A DNA stretch of 64,000 nt from Nitrospira sp. (GTDB lineage: Bacteria > Nitrospirota > Nitrospiria > Nitrospirales > Nitrospiraceae), in assembly GCA_024998595.1 (NCBI GenBank), contig JACOEK010000001.1, positions 1,023,197 to 1,087,196 of the forward strand. Reading direction: 5' to 3'. Of the stretch, positions 38,265-48,061 are shown in pieces. Made by a program: the position numbers and the translations under genes. Within the stretch, counting starts at the first letter, position 1; each line of letters begins with the position of its first letter. Below the pieces are notes generated by a model. The model did not search any database. It saw nothing but the letters and a program-made list of their open reading frames with translations, and had not been told where the DNA came from.

Positions 38265-40526
38265 ATGTACGACGGCACCGAGCAAGACCTGCTTCGCCTC
38301 CTCGCCTCACGGGCCGGTATTTCCCCCGACTATTACGACATCGCCGGCACCCTTCACGTCACCAGCGACGACACGCGTCGCGCCATCCTCTCCGCCATGG
38401 GGTTTGATACAGCGTCGCGTGAGTCGTTAGGCCAGGCCCTGATCGAATGGGACGAGGCGCCCTGGAAGCAAGCCTGTGATCCGATTGTGATTCTCGAACA
38501 GGGCTATGGACAGACAGGATGGACGTTTCGTCTTCCGCTGGAGGAAAAGGAAGAGGAGCAGTTAATCCTGACCTGGCATCTCAGCGATGAAAAAGGGACG
38601 ATCGTTCATCGGGAGGATGCCGGTCCGCGCCTTCTCCCGCATGAGGTTCAGGTGGTGGCTGGGCGGCGTATGGTCCGCTTCGAATTACCGCTCGTGCAGA
38701 GTCTGGACCTAGGCTATTACGATCTAACAGTAGTAGGCACGGTTGGGAGCTCCGCTACGAAAGGGCTTCTCCGTATCGTGGTGGCTCCCGCTCATTGTTA
38801 TGTGCCGCCGGGGATGGCGCAAGGGGAACGGGTGTGGGGATTGGCGGTGCAACTTTACGCGTTGCGATCCCGAACCAATTGGGGGGGCGGCGATTTTACG
38901 GATTTGGCCCGACTGGTCGAATGGGCGGGGAAGGAGTTGGGCGCGGGCATCATCGGGCTGAATCCATTACACGCGCTCAAGAATTCGCGGCCTCACCACC
39001 TCAGTCCATACTCTCCGACGAGCCGCCTGTTTTTGAACGAGCTCTATGTCGACCTTGATCGCCTGCCTGAATATCACGCCTCGCCCGACGCGCAACGGCT
39101 GAGACACAGTCCTGAATTTCAAAAAGTTATCGAGCAGGCACGTGCGGCGGATCTGGTGGATTCCGAGTCGGTGGTCAAGGCGAAGCGTACGATGCTGGAT
39201 CTGGCCTATCGGCAATTCCTGTCGGAGAACTATTCAGGAACCGAGCCCTCGTTGCAGCCCACCAGCGCCCGGGGATGGTTGTTGGAGCGTTTCATCCGGG
39301 ACGAAGGGGAGTCGTTGGAACGGTTCGCCTTGTTTCAAGTGCTGGAAGAAGATCGGCGTTTGATTGAACAGGCTCCGAAACTCTGGCCTGAATGGCCGAC
39401 ACAGTATCGAAATCCCGGTTCCCCTGCGTTGCGGGAATTTGCGCGGCGCCATCGCAAACGGGTCAGGTTTTTTCAGTATGTACAGTGGGTGGCGGCTGAT
39501 CAACTCCGGGCCGCAAACACCCGCGCCTCTCAAGTAAATATGACGGTCGGCCTGTATCCCGACTTGGCGCTGGGAAGCGATCGCAACGGGGCGGAAGCCT
39601 GGATGTTGCAGGATACTCTGGCGTTAGGCGCAGACTGCGGAGCTCCTCCTGATGCGTTTGCTCCCCAGGGACAAAATTGGGGATTCGCGCCCTTTCATCC
39701 GCTTCGTTTAAAGTCCACGGGGTATCGTTCTTTCATCGAGCTGCTCCGGAAAACGTTACGTCAGGGCGGGGCGATTCGCATCGACCACGTTATGATGTTG
39801 TTCCGGCTGTTCTGGGTGCCTCGCGGGTTGACGGCGGCCGCGGGAGCCTATGTGCAGTATCCGGCGGAGGACTTGCTGCGAATTCTTGCGCTGGAGAGCA
39901 CCCGCGCGCAGACCCTGGTGATCGGAGAAGATTTGGGCACGGTGCCGGACTACGTTCGCGAGCAGCTCGGCCGATACAAGATTCTTTCCTACCGCGTGTT
40001 CTACTTCGAACGGAACTGGGACGGCTCCTGCAAGCCCCCGTCGGCCTATCCCGATCAATCGCTTGCGGTCGTCACCACACATGACCTTCCGACCTTGACC
40101 GGCTACTGGATCGGAGAGGATATCCGGCTGCGCGCAAGGCTCGGGATGTATGTGAATGAACAGGCGGTACAGCAGGCGTTCGAGGAACGGGCAAGGGACA
40201 AAAACCATTTCCTTGCGGCGCTTCAGGGAGCGGGTCTGTTGCCTCCCGCCGTGGGCGCTCAGCAGGAATCTGTGCCGTCTATGACGCCGGATTTGTGTCA
40301 GGCGATTCACATGTACCTTGCAGGCTCGCCGGCCTGGGTAGTCTTGGCCAACCTTGACGATGTGATCGGTGAGGTGACACAGATGAATTTGCCTGGTACC
40401 GTAGACGCCTATCCGAACTGGTCGCGAAAATTGTCGCTGTCGCTGGAGGACCTCCAACAGGATGAGCGTATACAATCTCTCGCTGCAGCCCTTCGTACGC
40501 TCCGCCCTCCTGCCGCACATCCTTAG
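38265..40526 (+). CDS. malQ: 4-alpha-glucanotransferase, long form
   Basis: A second GH77 amylomaltase, 753 residues, with about 180 N-terminal residues before the barrel (LLASRAGISPDYYDIAGTLH and a beta-sandwich). Catalytic sites are IRIDHVMMLFRLFW, VIGEDLGTVPDYV and TTHDLPTLTGYW, all intact. It is related to the short MalQ at 13590-15464 but not identical in layout; the two may act on different glucan lengths. It is divergent from DUF72. Confidence 0.94.
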   Translation: MYDGTEQDLLRLLASRAGISPDYYDIAGTLHVTSDDTRRAILSAMGFDTASRESLGQALIEWDEAPWKQACDPIVILEQGYGQTGWTFRLPLEEKEEEQLILTWHLSDEKGTIVHREDAGPRLLPHEVQVVAGRRMVRFELPLVQSLDLGYYDLTVVGTVGSSATKGLLRIVVAPAHCYVPPGMAQGERVWGLAVQLYALRSRTNWGGGDFTDLARLVEWAGKELGAGIIGLNPLHALKNSRPHHLSPYSPTSRLFLNELYVDLDRLPEYHASPDAQRLRHSPEFQKVIEQARAADLVDSESVVKAKRTMLDLAYRQFLSENYSGTEPSLQPTSARGWLLERFIRDEGESLERFALFQVLEEDRRLIEQAPKLWPEWPTQYRNPGSPALREFARRHRKRVRFFQYVQWVAADQLRAANTRASQVNMTVGLYPDLALGSDRNGAEAWMLQDTLALGADCGAPPDAFAPQGQNWGFAPFHPLRLKSTGYRSFIELLRKTLRQGGAIRIDHVMMLFRLFWVPRGLTAAAGAYVQYPAEDLLRILALESTRAQTLVIGEDLGTVPDYVREQLGRYKILSYRVFYFERNWDGSCKPPSAYPDQSLAVVTTHDLPTLTGYWIGEDIRLRARLGMYVNEQAVQQAFEERARDKNHFLAALQGAGLLPPAVGAQQESVPSMTPDLCQAIHMYLAGSPAWVVLANLDDVIGEVTQMNLPGTVDAYPNWSRKLSLSLEDLQQDERIQSLAAALRTLRPPAAHP

Positions 40527-40694
40527 TCCGATGCGGAAAACAATTTCGGCGTTGGGCTCGCTTTCCGTGAGGCCTCACCCGGTCCTTCCGCAGGCGCGGC
40601 GATTTCGATGCATCTGGATGCCCCATCTCTGGATCGTCCGGGTCGCTACTGAACCGGCGGAGAGGGCCTTTCTTCAGCAAGGTGTCGGAATATC

Positions 40695-41846
40695 ATGAAG
40701 AGCCGCAATCAGCTCGTACTCGGTATTGCCGCCGTGCTGTTCCTCATCGTCACGGTGATGGAATGGATGTTCCCGCTGAATGTGGTCGGCGCATTCGGGT
40801 TTGTGCTGCCGATCCTGTTGGTGGCCACCGTTCGGAACCGGCGTCTCATGGTCTCGACCCTGGCCCTGTGTATGTTAGTGACATTCATCGGTCTGTTCCA
40901 ACCGGCCAAGAAGAAGGAACGGTTCACGACGGTAGTATTTAATCGCATTATGGTCGTCTGCGTGCTGGCCGGGGTCGCCTATATCGGCGTCACCTGGGAA
41001 GAGCGAAAAGCTCGCGAAGAAGCGGCGCGGGCCGCGCTGGCGACTCAAACGGAACATCTTCTGTTGGCCAATACGCAGTTGGTTGAGCTCAAGGATACCC
41101 TCGCGCGGTCGGAGCGGCTGGCGGCGGTGGGGCAACTGGTGGCGTCGGTGGCGCACGAGGTCGGGACACCCTTGCACTCCATCGGCTGGCATGTGGAAGC
41201 GTTGGCGGAGGAACCGGGGCTCACTTCCGAGATGAAAAAGCGGATCGGGATCATCGATGAACAGTTGAATCGGGTGGTACGGATCATTCAAGATCTTCTT
41301 TCATCCACGAGGCAACGCAAGCCCGAGCCGACCTGGTACCCTGCGGAGCGCCTCATTGAGCCGGTCGTCGCACTAATGGAACCGGGGTATCATGCGAAAG
41401 GCGTGGCGCTTCAGGCCGAGGTGGCGCCGTCGATGTTGGTCTGGGCCGATGCGGAAAAGATTCATCAAGTGTTGGTGAATCTTCTCACCAATGCACTAGC
41501 AGCGACCGGAGCGGGAGGGCATGTGACGGTGTCGGCTGCCACGCGTTCGGCATCGACGGAAGAGCGGGAACGCGCCTCCTGCACGGGGCGGACAGATCTC
41601 GACACGATAGTCACGCTCGTGGTGTCTGATTCCGGCTGTGGGATGCCGCGGGAGGATGTGGAGCGTGCCTTCCAGCCGTTTTTTACGACCAAGGTGATCG
41701 GCAAGGGCACAGGGCTAGGGTTGTTTCTCAGCCGTGAGGCGGTTCTGGCGCACGGCGGCCAGCTGACATTGGAAAGCGAAGTGGGACGAGGGACGACGGC
41801 GACTGTGGTGCTTCCCGGATTGCCGGAGAATCCCACGGCATCGTAG
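40695..41846 (+). CDS. Membrane sensor histidine kinase
   Basis: A 383-residue kinase with four predicted helices in residues 8-100 and no extracytoplasmic domain, then a coiled coil, HisKA (SVAHEVGTPLHSIGWH, with G in place of the common K/N after HEV) and HATPase (NLLTNALAATG, DSGCGMPRED, GTGLGLFLSREAV). The tight four-helix input suggests sensing within the membrane. It is 13 bp upstream of its sigma-54 regulator. Confidence 0.9.
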   Translation: MKSRNQLVLGIAAVLFLIVTVMEWMFPLNVVGAFGFVLPILLVATVRNRRLMVSTLALCMLVTFIGLFQPAKKKERFTTVVFNRIMVVCVLAGVAYIGVTWEERKAREEAARAALATQTEHLLLANTQLVELKDTLARSERLAAVGQLVASVAHEVGTPLHSIGWHVEALAEEPGLTSEMKKRIGIIDEQLNRVVRIIQDLLSSTRQRKPEPTWYPAERLIEPVVALMEPGYHAKGVALQAEVAPSMLVWADAEKIHQVLVNLLTNALAATGAGGHVTVSAATRSASTEERERASCTGRTDLDTIVTLVVSDSGCGMPREDVERAFQPFFTTKVIGKGTGLGLFLSREAVLAHGGQLTLESEVGRGTTATVVLPGLPENPTAS

Positions 41847-41859
41847 GAGCGTAAGGCTG

Positions 41860-43254
41860 ATGAGTCAGGCAAAACTGTTTGTGGTGGACGATGATGAGGC
41901 TGCGCGGGCGTTGCTGGCTGAAGCGCTCGTGAAGGAAGGGTATGAGGTCGAAGCCTTCGCCAGTGGTCAGGCCGCGGTGGAGCGTGGGAAGCAAGCCCCT
42001 CCTGATGTGGTCCTCACCGATATCCGCATGGAGCAAGGCGATGGGTTTTTAGTCTTGAAGGAATTCAAGCGATTCAGCCCGGATACGTCGATCGTGTTGT
42101 TGACGGCGTTCGGATCTTTAGAAGGCGCGATCGAAGCCATCAAGCTGGGCGCCTACGACTATCTGGCGAAACCGTTCAAGCGAGACGAGATTCGGCTGGT
42201 CGTGCAACGCAGCTTGGAGCATTGCCGGCTCGTTCGGGAAAATGCCCGGTTCCGTGAAGACGCGCGCGTGCGTGAACCCTGGTCGCATTTGGTCGGCAGC
42301 AGTCCCGCGATGCTGGAAGTCTACAAACTGGTCGCCCGGGTATCCGACGGGCGGAGCACGGTACTCATCGAAGGAGAAAGTGGCACCGGCAAGGAGCTAA
42401 TCGCGCGCGCGGTTCATTTGAATAGTCCGCGTCGCGATAAACCCTTCATTCCCGTGAACTGCGGCGCATTGCCCGATCATCTGCTCGAATCGGAGATGTT
42501 CGGTTATGAAAAGGGCGCGTTCACCGGAGCGGTCGGCGCGAAGGCCGGGTTATTTGAGGCGGCCAATGGTGGCACGTTGTTCCTGGACGAGATCGGGGAC
42601 CTTGGCCAGGCGCTCCAGGTGAAACTGTTGCGCGTGATGCAGGAGCAGGAAGTGCGACGGGTCGGCAGTACGTCCTCCGTCAAAGTGGATGTGCGCATTA
42701 TTGCCGCTACCAATCGGGATCTTGCGACTCGCGTGAAAGAAGGGAAGTTCCGCGATGACTTGTACTACCGGTTGAATGTGGTCCGGATCGCACTCCCGTC
42801 GTTAGCCGAGCGAAAAGACGATATTCCGATGCTCGCCCATCATTTTCTGCAGAAATATGCCAAGCACTCCTCACATGTGAGAGGATTTTCACCCGAAACG
42901 ATGGTGTCGTTGAAGCGCTATCATTGGCCGGGTAATGTGCGCGAGTTGGAAAATGCGGTTGAACGGGCCGTGTCCTTAAGTCACGGTCCGTTGCTATTGC
43001 CCGAAGATCTTCCTGAATCGATCAGAGCGGAGCCTAGTCCGTCCGACAAACCTGCGGGTGTACTGTCCGAGGGAGATCCTGATGTATTGCTGACCTTGGA
43101 CGAGGTGGAGAAGCGGCATCTCTCGCGTGTCTTGAAAGAGACGCGGGGCAATAAGGTCAAGGCGGCGAAGATCCTCGGAATCGATCGGCGGACGTTGTAC
43201 AGGATGGCGGAGCGGTTCGGGTTGGATTTCGGCGATGACAGCGAGGATAAATAG
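41860..43254 (+). CDS. NtrC-family sigma-54-dependent response regulator
   Basis: A 464-residue regulator. REC has its Asp in VVLTDIRMEQGDG; AAA+ has Walker A GESGTGKELIARAVH, the canonical GAFTGA loop and Walker B GGTLFLDEIGDL; a Fis-type helix-turn-helix ends the protein (NKVKAAKILGIDRRTLYRMAE). It forms a two-gene operon with the kinase at 40695. Target promoters are unknown. Confidence 0.93.
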   Translation: MSQAKLFVVDDDEAARALLAEALVKEGYEVEAFASGQAAVERGKQAPPDVVLTDIRMEQGDGFLVLKEFKRFSPDTSIVLLTAFGSLEGAIEAIKLGAYDYLAKPFKRDEIRLVVQRSLEHCRLVRENARFREDARVREPWSHLVGSSPAMLEVYKLVARVSDGRSTVLIEGESGTGKELIARAVHLNSPRRDKPFIPVNCGALPDHLLESEMFGYEKGAFTGAVGAKAGLFEAANGGTLFLDEIGDLGQALQVKLLRVMQEQEVRRVGSTSSVKVDVRIIAATNRDLATRVKEGKFRDDLYYRLNVVRIALPSLAERKDDIPMLAHHFLQKYAKHSSHVRGFSPETMVSLKRYHWPGNVRELENAVERAVSLSHGPLLLPEDLPESIRAEPSPSDKPAGVLSEGDPDVLLTLDEVEKRHLSRVLKETRGNKVKAAKILGIDRRTLYRMAERFGLDFGDDSEDK

Positions 43255-43261
43255 AAGAACG

Positions 43262-43699
43262 CTACAATAATCGAAGCGCGTTCTTGATCATTCGGATTTC
43301 ATTGGCGGCGCTCTGCGGTAAGGGCGTCTCCGCATTTTCCCACGTATCGAACAGCCCGTCTTTCCCACGGTAAAATACCTGCAGACGTAACCGAGTGGTA
43401 CTGTCATCTTGCGGTACGATGCGCGCCTCCACCCGGCTCTTTCCTACTCCGAATCTCCAGCGCAACAACCCGTTCCAGGGACCTCTGACTTCCTGTCTCA
43501 TACCAGTCGTCACGTTCCCGGTCTCATCCTGATCGACGGTGTAGCCACCCTGTGTCAGGACATCGGTCACAGCAGTTTGGACCTTGTCGGCGGGAGCCTC
43601 GAGCGTGACTTCCATCACATCCGGCTCAGGTGCGGGGGGGCCTCCTGCGCATCCGACCACCGCGGTGACAAGCAGAAGGCTCGTGAGCAGGCGCTTCAT
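43262..43699 (-). CDS. Small lipoprotein
   Basis: A 145-residue lipoprotein with lipobox AVVGCAGG. The mature part has alternating beta strands (MEVTLEAPADKVQTAV, SRVEARIVPQDDSTTRLRL) and may be BamC/DUF-like, but I cannot name the family. It overlaps the upstream Lrp-like gene as ATGA and converges with the sigma-54 regulator, separated by 7 bp. Confidence 0.75.
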   Translation of the reverse strand: MKRLLTSLLLVTAVVGCAGGPPAPEPDVMEVTLEAPADKVQTAVTDVLTQGGYTVDQDETGNVTTGMRQEVRGPWNGLLRWRFGVGKSRVEARIVPQDDSTTRLRLQVFYRGKDGLFDTWENAETPLPQSAANEIRMIKNALRLL

Positions 43700-43950
43700 T
43701 TGGGTTTGGCCTCCTGCAGCCGATAGACGTTATGGGTGTCCGTCTGTTCGACGCCGGGAATGGCGTGAATTTTTGCCAGGACGAGCTGGGTTAAGGCGTC
43801 CTGATGAGGAATCTCAACGATCGTGAAGATATCCGGCTTGCCCCAACACGGGTCGATTTGTTTGATTTCCTTAATGTCCGCTAAGGCTTTCACGACGTCG
43901 GCGGTTTGACCGGGATGCACGTTGATCAACACGTAGGCTCGGTCGGGCAT
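43696..43950 (-). CDS. Lrp/AsnC ligand-binding domain protein
   Basis: An 84-residue stand-alone RAM/ACT-like domain without the DNA-binding half of Lrp. It reads AYVLINVHPGQTADVVKAL and DIFTIVEIPHQDALTQLV. Such SiaAb-type single domains bind small effectors; the ligand here is unknown. Translationally coupled to the downstream lipoprotein gene. Confidence 0.88.
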   Translation of the reverse strand: MPDRAYVLINVHPGQTADVVKALADIKEIKQIDPCWGKPDIFTIVEIPHQDALTQLVLAKIHAIPGVEQTDTHNVYRLQEAKPK

Positions 43951-44074
43951 ACAGGGGATCTCCCTCGAAATGGTGCGGCGGCGGCACGGCTTCTCGCGAA
44001 TCGAAACCTATCGGATTGCTCCGGATGAAGTCAACACGATGCGCGCAGTTCTGCACCCGCCAAACGATATCGTC

Positions 44075-45730
44075 TCACTTGGGCGCCACGATGACTTCGA
44101 TCTTGTAGGGGCCCCCGGTCGAGGAGAGGTCGGCCTCCAACCCGCGGGGGTTTCCCACTCGTCCGTCTGGATCATACACAAAGCAGACCAAGGTCGTTCC
44201 ATTCGGCCGGGCGGAATAGTGGGCGGTATCGGCCGCGATCTGTTCGGCGAGGTCCCTGGTCGTCAGTCCGGAGCGGGTCTGTTTGACGACCACAACGGTT
44301 TTCTCCCAATCCAAGAGGTAGCTGGTTCGGCGCGCGCCGTTCGTATAGGCGGGAGTCCACTCCTCCGTGCCAACCTCATCGAACTGCAATCGGAGGAGCG
44401 CATAGAACAGATCCTGCAAATCATACTCGTCGTTGATTTCGAGCGTCGGGCGATATTCTTTTCTTAGCCGTAGCTGGCGCGCGACAAGGTGAAATCGGGC
44501 GCAGACCCTTCTCAGTATTTCCAGCGTGCCATATTCCACGGGGACCTTGGTTTCTTGGGTCTTCTCGGGGACTGCGTTCTGAGTCGATGCGGGCGTTGAT
44601 GATCGGACCGGCGGGGTTGTCTGTGCCACAAATAGGGGAGCGGGTGGCTCCTGCGGCGGCGCTGGTGTCGGACTGGCCAGTGACGGCGCTATTGTCTGAA
44701 CGATTGGAGGCACGGTTCGAATTTCCGAGGACGGAACGGGGCCTGAGGTGGCGATGGTTGCTGCCAATAATGAGGCTGCGGGTTGAGGTGGCTGAGGAAC
44801 CGGAGCGGGCGTCGGCGTCGTCGCGGCACTCGTTATCGGCTGCGTCAGTGCCGGTGATTCAATGTTGATGGGTTGCGCGAGCCGCGGGCGCAACGTCGTG
44901 TGAGGAACCGGCGGGATGGTCCCTTGAGGAATAGCACTCACTGTGGGCGAAACAGGAGGAATGGTGATCGTGGGAACCGGGGCGTCTGCGGTTAACCTTG
45001 CACTGGAACTCGTCACTGGCGGCGTGGTTGTCAGGGTAGCACCTGCAGTAATCGGCGGTGGTGTGACCGGAGTCGAGGCAATGCCGACCTGTGGGACCAG
45101 GGTGCTTTCGGACGATGCTGAGCCGACTGAGGCCGGTTGCTGAATGGGGCGAGGTGCCGGCATGTCACACCTGGACGGAGGCATGGTGTCCGCGGCCGGC
45201 AGCGGAACGGACGGGGCGACTATTGGTGCAACCGTGGAAGACGGTAACAGGGACGAAGGGACTGCGCTGGTGGCGGCCGTTACGATTGTGACCGGCGCTG
45301 GGGGGGAACCAGACGAGGTGACGGGAGGAACCACTGTCAGGGAGGGACGAGCTGGTTCTGCCGCGATTACGGCGATGACCTCATCAGGCTTGAGTCCGAG
45401 TAACTCGGCTTTTTGAATTTCCAACGCCGCGATGAATTCCTTCAAGAGCGCGGTGCTCTGCGCGGATTCTGCGCGACTGCCGACCTTGAGTTTGTGATGT
45501 TTGTGCGTCTGATATTCCGGAGATTTTTCACCGAACAATCGTCTGATGGTTTCTCGAAAGGAGAGTTCGGTTCTGGCCCGGCCAGCCTCTCGGTAGGGGA
45601 ATCCGTCTCGACTCAGATCGTCGATCTGAACGCTCAGTTCCCGAAGCGTGGCGATGCCGCGTGTGAGTTCATCAACGGCGTTCGGTTTGGTTTTGCTACG
45701 TAGTGCCTCGGTTGTTTTTGCTCGTGCCAT
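44075..45730 (-). CDS. Protein with degenerate PD-(D/E)XK-like nuclease domain and long Pro/Thr linker
   Basis: A 551-residue protein in three parts. Residues 1-120 are helical, with FRETIRRLFGEKSPEYQTH and LLKEFIAALEIQKAELLGL. Residues about 121-397 are a low-complexity Pro/Thr/Ser/Ala linker. Residues about 398-551 form a domain that, from my knowledge of related proteins, matches a restriction-endonuclease-like family (RRVCARFHLVARQL, DEYDLQDLFYALLRLQFD, EEWTPAYTNGARRTSYLL, GTTLVCFVYDPDGRVGNPRG). Relatives usually carry Asp where this reads S in RRTSYLL and Glu where it reads V in VVVVKQTR. The Lys is kept but the acids are lost, so catalysis is probably absent. Confidence 0.75.
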   Translation of the reverse strand: MARAKTTEALRSKTKPNAVDELTRGIATLRELSVQIDDLSRDGFPYREAGRARTELSFRETIRRLFGEKSPEYQTHKHHKLKVGSRAESAQSTALLKEFIAALEIQKAELLGLKPDEVIAVIAAEPARPSLTVVPPVTSSGSPPAPVTIVTAATSAVPSSLLPSSTVAPIVAPSVPLPAADTMPPSRCDMPAPRPIQQPASVGSASSESTLVPQVGIASTPVTPPPITAGATLTTTPPVTSSSARLTADAPVPTITIPPVSPTVSAIPQGTIPPVPHTTLRPRLAQPINIESPALTQPITSAATTPTPAPVPQPPQPAASLLAATIATSGPVPSSEIRTVPPIVQTIAPSLASPTPAPPQEPPAPLFVAQTTPPVRSSTPASTQNAVPEKTQETKVPVEYGTLEILRRVCARFHLVARQLRLRKEYRPTLEINDEYDLQDLFYALLRLQFDEVGTEEWTPAYTNGARRTSYLLDWEKTVVVVKQTRSGLTTRDLAEQIAADTAHYSARPNGTTLVCFVYDPDGRVGNPRGLEADLSSTGGPYKIEVIVAPK

Positions 45731-45839
45731 GCGAAGTATCCCTCTCGTGAGAAAAGTCTATCCGAGGGGGTGTTGCCTGACAAGCAATCCCTACATTTAC
45801 TCGTCGCAGACGGCGGTGAGACGTGATGGCAAGATACGG

Positions 45840-46334
45840 TCAGTCCACCCACTCAACTTCGCCCTTCCCGGATGCAGAGGGTTTTGGAGGGCCCTGTGTG
45901 GCCGGAGGCCCGGCCAAGGTCTCTCGGATGAGTGTGAGCAAGGCTTCGCTGGTAAAAGGTTTTTTCAGGAAGGGTAATCCTTCTCGGATGAGGCCGCGGT
46001 TCTGAAGATCAGCTCCCGGAGTGCTGGACATCAGAATGATACGGATCTCTCGTTTTTTCTCGAGGAGGCGGTCGACCAACTCGAGACCGTTGACCCGGGG
46101 GTAGGGATTCTTCTCGACGGAAAGCTGGAAACCGGGGGGCGGGAGAAATATGTCGGTGACGACGAGATGGATGGGGGTGGGGTGTTCCGCGTAAAGTCTG
46201 AGCGCTTCGGCGCTTCCCGGCGCCTTGAGTACGGTGTACCCATGATCCTGCAATGGTTTTGACGCCAGCAGCAGTGTTGAAGGATCATCGTCAACGATAA
46301 GGAGAGTCGCGCGCTGTATTCCGTCGGTGGCCAT
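45840..46334 (-). CDS. Response regulator with single REC domain
   Basis: A 164-residue receiver protein (LLIVDDDPSTLLLA; Asp in HLVVTDIFL; Lys in PFLKKPFTSEALL). An insertion of about a dozen residues (around PPPGFQLSVEKNPYPRV) follows the phospho-Asp, which is unusual for REC and may alter partner binding. A Pro/Ser-rich tail follows. The start has AAGGAGCTTCGGC upstream. No kinase adjoins. Confidence 0.85.
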   Translation of the reverse strand: MATDGIQRATLLIVDDDPSTLLLASKPLQDHGYTVLKAPGSAEALRLYAEHPTPIHLVVTDIFLPPPGFQLSVEKNPYPRVNGLELVDRLLEKKREIRIILMSSTPGADLQNRGLIREGLPFLKKPFTSEALLTLIRETLAGPPATQGPPKPSASGKGEVEWVD

Positions 46335-46372
46335 GCCGAAGCTCCTTTAGAACGGTTGGTCATGTCCGTGGA

Positions 46373-47221
46373 TTAAAATCGGGGATGGTGCTCCTTTAGC
46401 CGCTGGTATTCCCGTTGTTCGCATGTGCCCTGGGTAGGACGCAATGTTTCTGGCACCTCCGCGAAACGCAAGGAGCAATAACGCTGCGCCTGATGACGCC
46501 GCTCAAGATCCTGTTGTTCTTCGAGTTGCTGGAGGCGGACCGTGAGGTCGATGGCGGGAAGGTCCTTGCCGCTGAGAGACTCCGGCTGGGGCGCCGGTAC
46601 GGTGTCTTCGCTGGACCGTGGGTTTGGGCCGGTCAGCCGCCAGCGGGTCAACACATCCTCCTGGTTAAACACGATGGTGAGGCCGAATTGCGAGTAGTCC
46701 CAGATCAACTCACCTTTTTCAGGTCGCGCCCAGATTGATCGAGGCAGACCGTATCGATTCCACACTTCGTCCCGCAACATGCCGACGCGGGGCGTGAGAT
46801 TCCTGACCGCGGCGACCTGCGCGAGAATGGGGGAAATGTCGGCCGACTTCCCCGGGCTGGCGCGTCTTGCAAGTCCATCCAAGGCGGTGCGGGGAGCTCG
46901 CAACAAGCGCCACACCGTGACCAATCCCGGGGCGCAGTCGGCCGGATGGCTCTCTTCGAAAACCATCTGGGTGTCTAGCGGAAAACCGCCGATTTCCGAG
47001 GCGCGCGTGAAGTTTTTGACCTCTTGGACTGCCGCGAGGTAGGCACGTTGACGCCCTTCTTCGACGTTCGGAGCGCAGGAGGCTCGCCCCGTAAAAAAGA
47101 CGTCCTCACCGAAATGAAATAAGGCTTGTTCCGTCCAAAACGGGTGATTCTCGCTGGCGTCGGCAATTGAAGCCGCAAAGACGCTCCAACTCAGAAGGAG
47201 AACGAGAGGGTACCGCGCCAT
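46373..47221 (-). CDS. Exported protein of unknown function
   Basis: A 282-residue protein with a signal peptide (ending near ADASENHP). The middle has VGMLRDEVWNRYGLPRSIW followed by ELIWDYSQFGLTIVFNQEDVL, which resembles the SmpA/BamE-type fold in which a helix is followed by beta strands. The C-terminus is helical (VRLQQLEEQQDLERRHQ). Family not identified. The ATG at 47221 was preferred over a TTG nine bases upstream. Confidence 0.72.
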   Translation of the reverse strand: MARYPLVLLLSWSVFAASIADASENHPFWTEQALFHFGEDVFFTGRASCAPNVEEGRQRAYLAAVQEVKNFTRASEIGGFPLDTQMVFEESHPADCAPGLVTVWRLLRAPRTALDGLARRASPGKSADISPILAQVAAVRNLTPRVGMLRDEVWNRYGLPRSIWARPEKGELIWDYSQFGLTIVFNQEDVLTRWRLTGPNPRSSEDTVPAPQPESLSGKDLPAIDLTVRLQQLEEQQDLERRHQAQRYCSLRFAEVPETLRPTQGTCEQREYQRLKEHHPRF

Positions 47222-47377
47222 ACGCAACAAACCGGTGAATGAATAATCAGAGGAGCACTCCTGCAGTATAACGCGCCGGATAAGAAAATCGACAAAAGAG
47301 CGAGATTGCGCGTCAGATGGCTCTACGGTGAGAGTGCCGGGTTTCGAGGGCGAGCGTGGACGGACGGATTGCGCGGG

Positions 47378-48061
47378 CTAGTTGTTCATCGAAGGGGTGA
47401 GGGTCTCTTTTGTGGATGCCGCAGGAGTGGCGTGGTGTCTGCTGCTTTCGGTGGTCATAAGACCGGAGCCCGGGGGGCAGATGTTCTCGGGAGAGACGGA
47501 GCCCGGGTTCCGCATGCCCCATGCGGTGGCTAAGGCATGGCAGGTGAGAAGGCTGATCCCTTCCTCGATATTGCTGAATCGTTCAGTAGACTGGGCTTTT
47601 CCACTCCATTCGATTTCGCCGGTGTTCACATCGACGGCCCGTAAAGCAATTGTGGCTGAATAGACCCGTTGACTACGAGGTAACCCTCCACTCCAATCCA
47701 ACGCCTCCCAAGATCCCACTTCGGCATTGCTGAATACGACCAGCCTGGCACCGACCAGTTTAGCCATTCGGAGCACATCCGTTTCAAGATACTGATATCC
47801 CGAGAGGCTCACCTTTTGATCGGCTGCGGCTTGCAGGACTTTGGTCTGGTCTACGACGAGAAGGCCTTTTTTGAGTAGCCAGGTGCTGGCGCTTTGGACC
47901 GTGTCGGAGCGTCCGCCCCAGACGACCGCTCTCGTATAAGGCGCGGGCAGTTTGGAGTGGAAGCCATCAGTCGTCGGAGTTTCCAGAAGGGTATACCCGT
48001 GGCATCCGGCCGTGGAGAGGAGGAGCAACATCAAACTGATCAATAGGCTCGACGGTTTCAT
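47378..48061 (-). CDS. Lipoprotein, possible assembly or secretion accessory
   Basis: A 227-residue lipoprotein with signal and lipobox LLSTAGCHGY. The mature part has beta strands and a typical alternation (ARLVVFSNAEVGSW, RVYSATIALRAVDVNTGEIEWSGKAQSTER), which resembles CsgG/LPP-type proteins where nucleotide-like beta sheets carry DVNTGEI. The start at 48061 fits the signal peptide; earlier ATGs are in frame at 48100 and 48145. Function not assigned. Confidence 0.7.
   Translation of the reverse strand: MKPSSLLISLMLLLLSTAGCHGYTLLETPTTDGFHSKLPAPYTRAVVWGGRSDTVQSASTWLLKKGLLVVDQTKVLQAAADQKVSLSGYQYLETDVLRMAKLVGARLVVFSNAEVGSWEALDWSGGLPRSQRVYSATIALRAVDVNTGEIEWSGKAQSTERFSNIEEGISLLTCHALATAWGMRNPGSVSPENICPPGSGLMTTESSRHHATPAASTKETLTPSMNN

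Noticed and set aside
44697..45400. Pro/Thr-rich stretch as a separate tandem-repeat gene
   Set aside because: It is one continuous frame with the flanking domains, without exact period, so it is a linker within the 551-residue protein.
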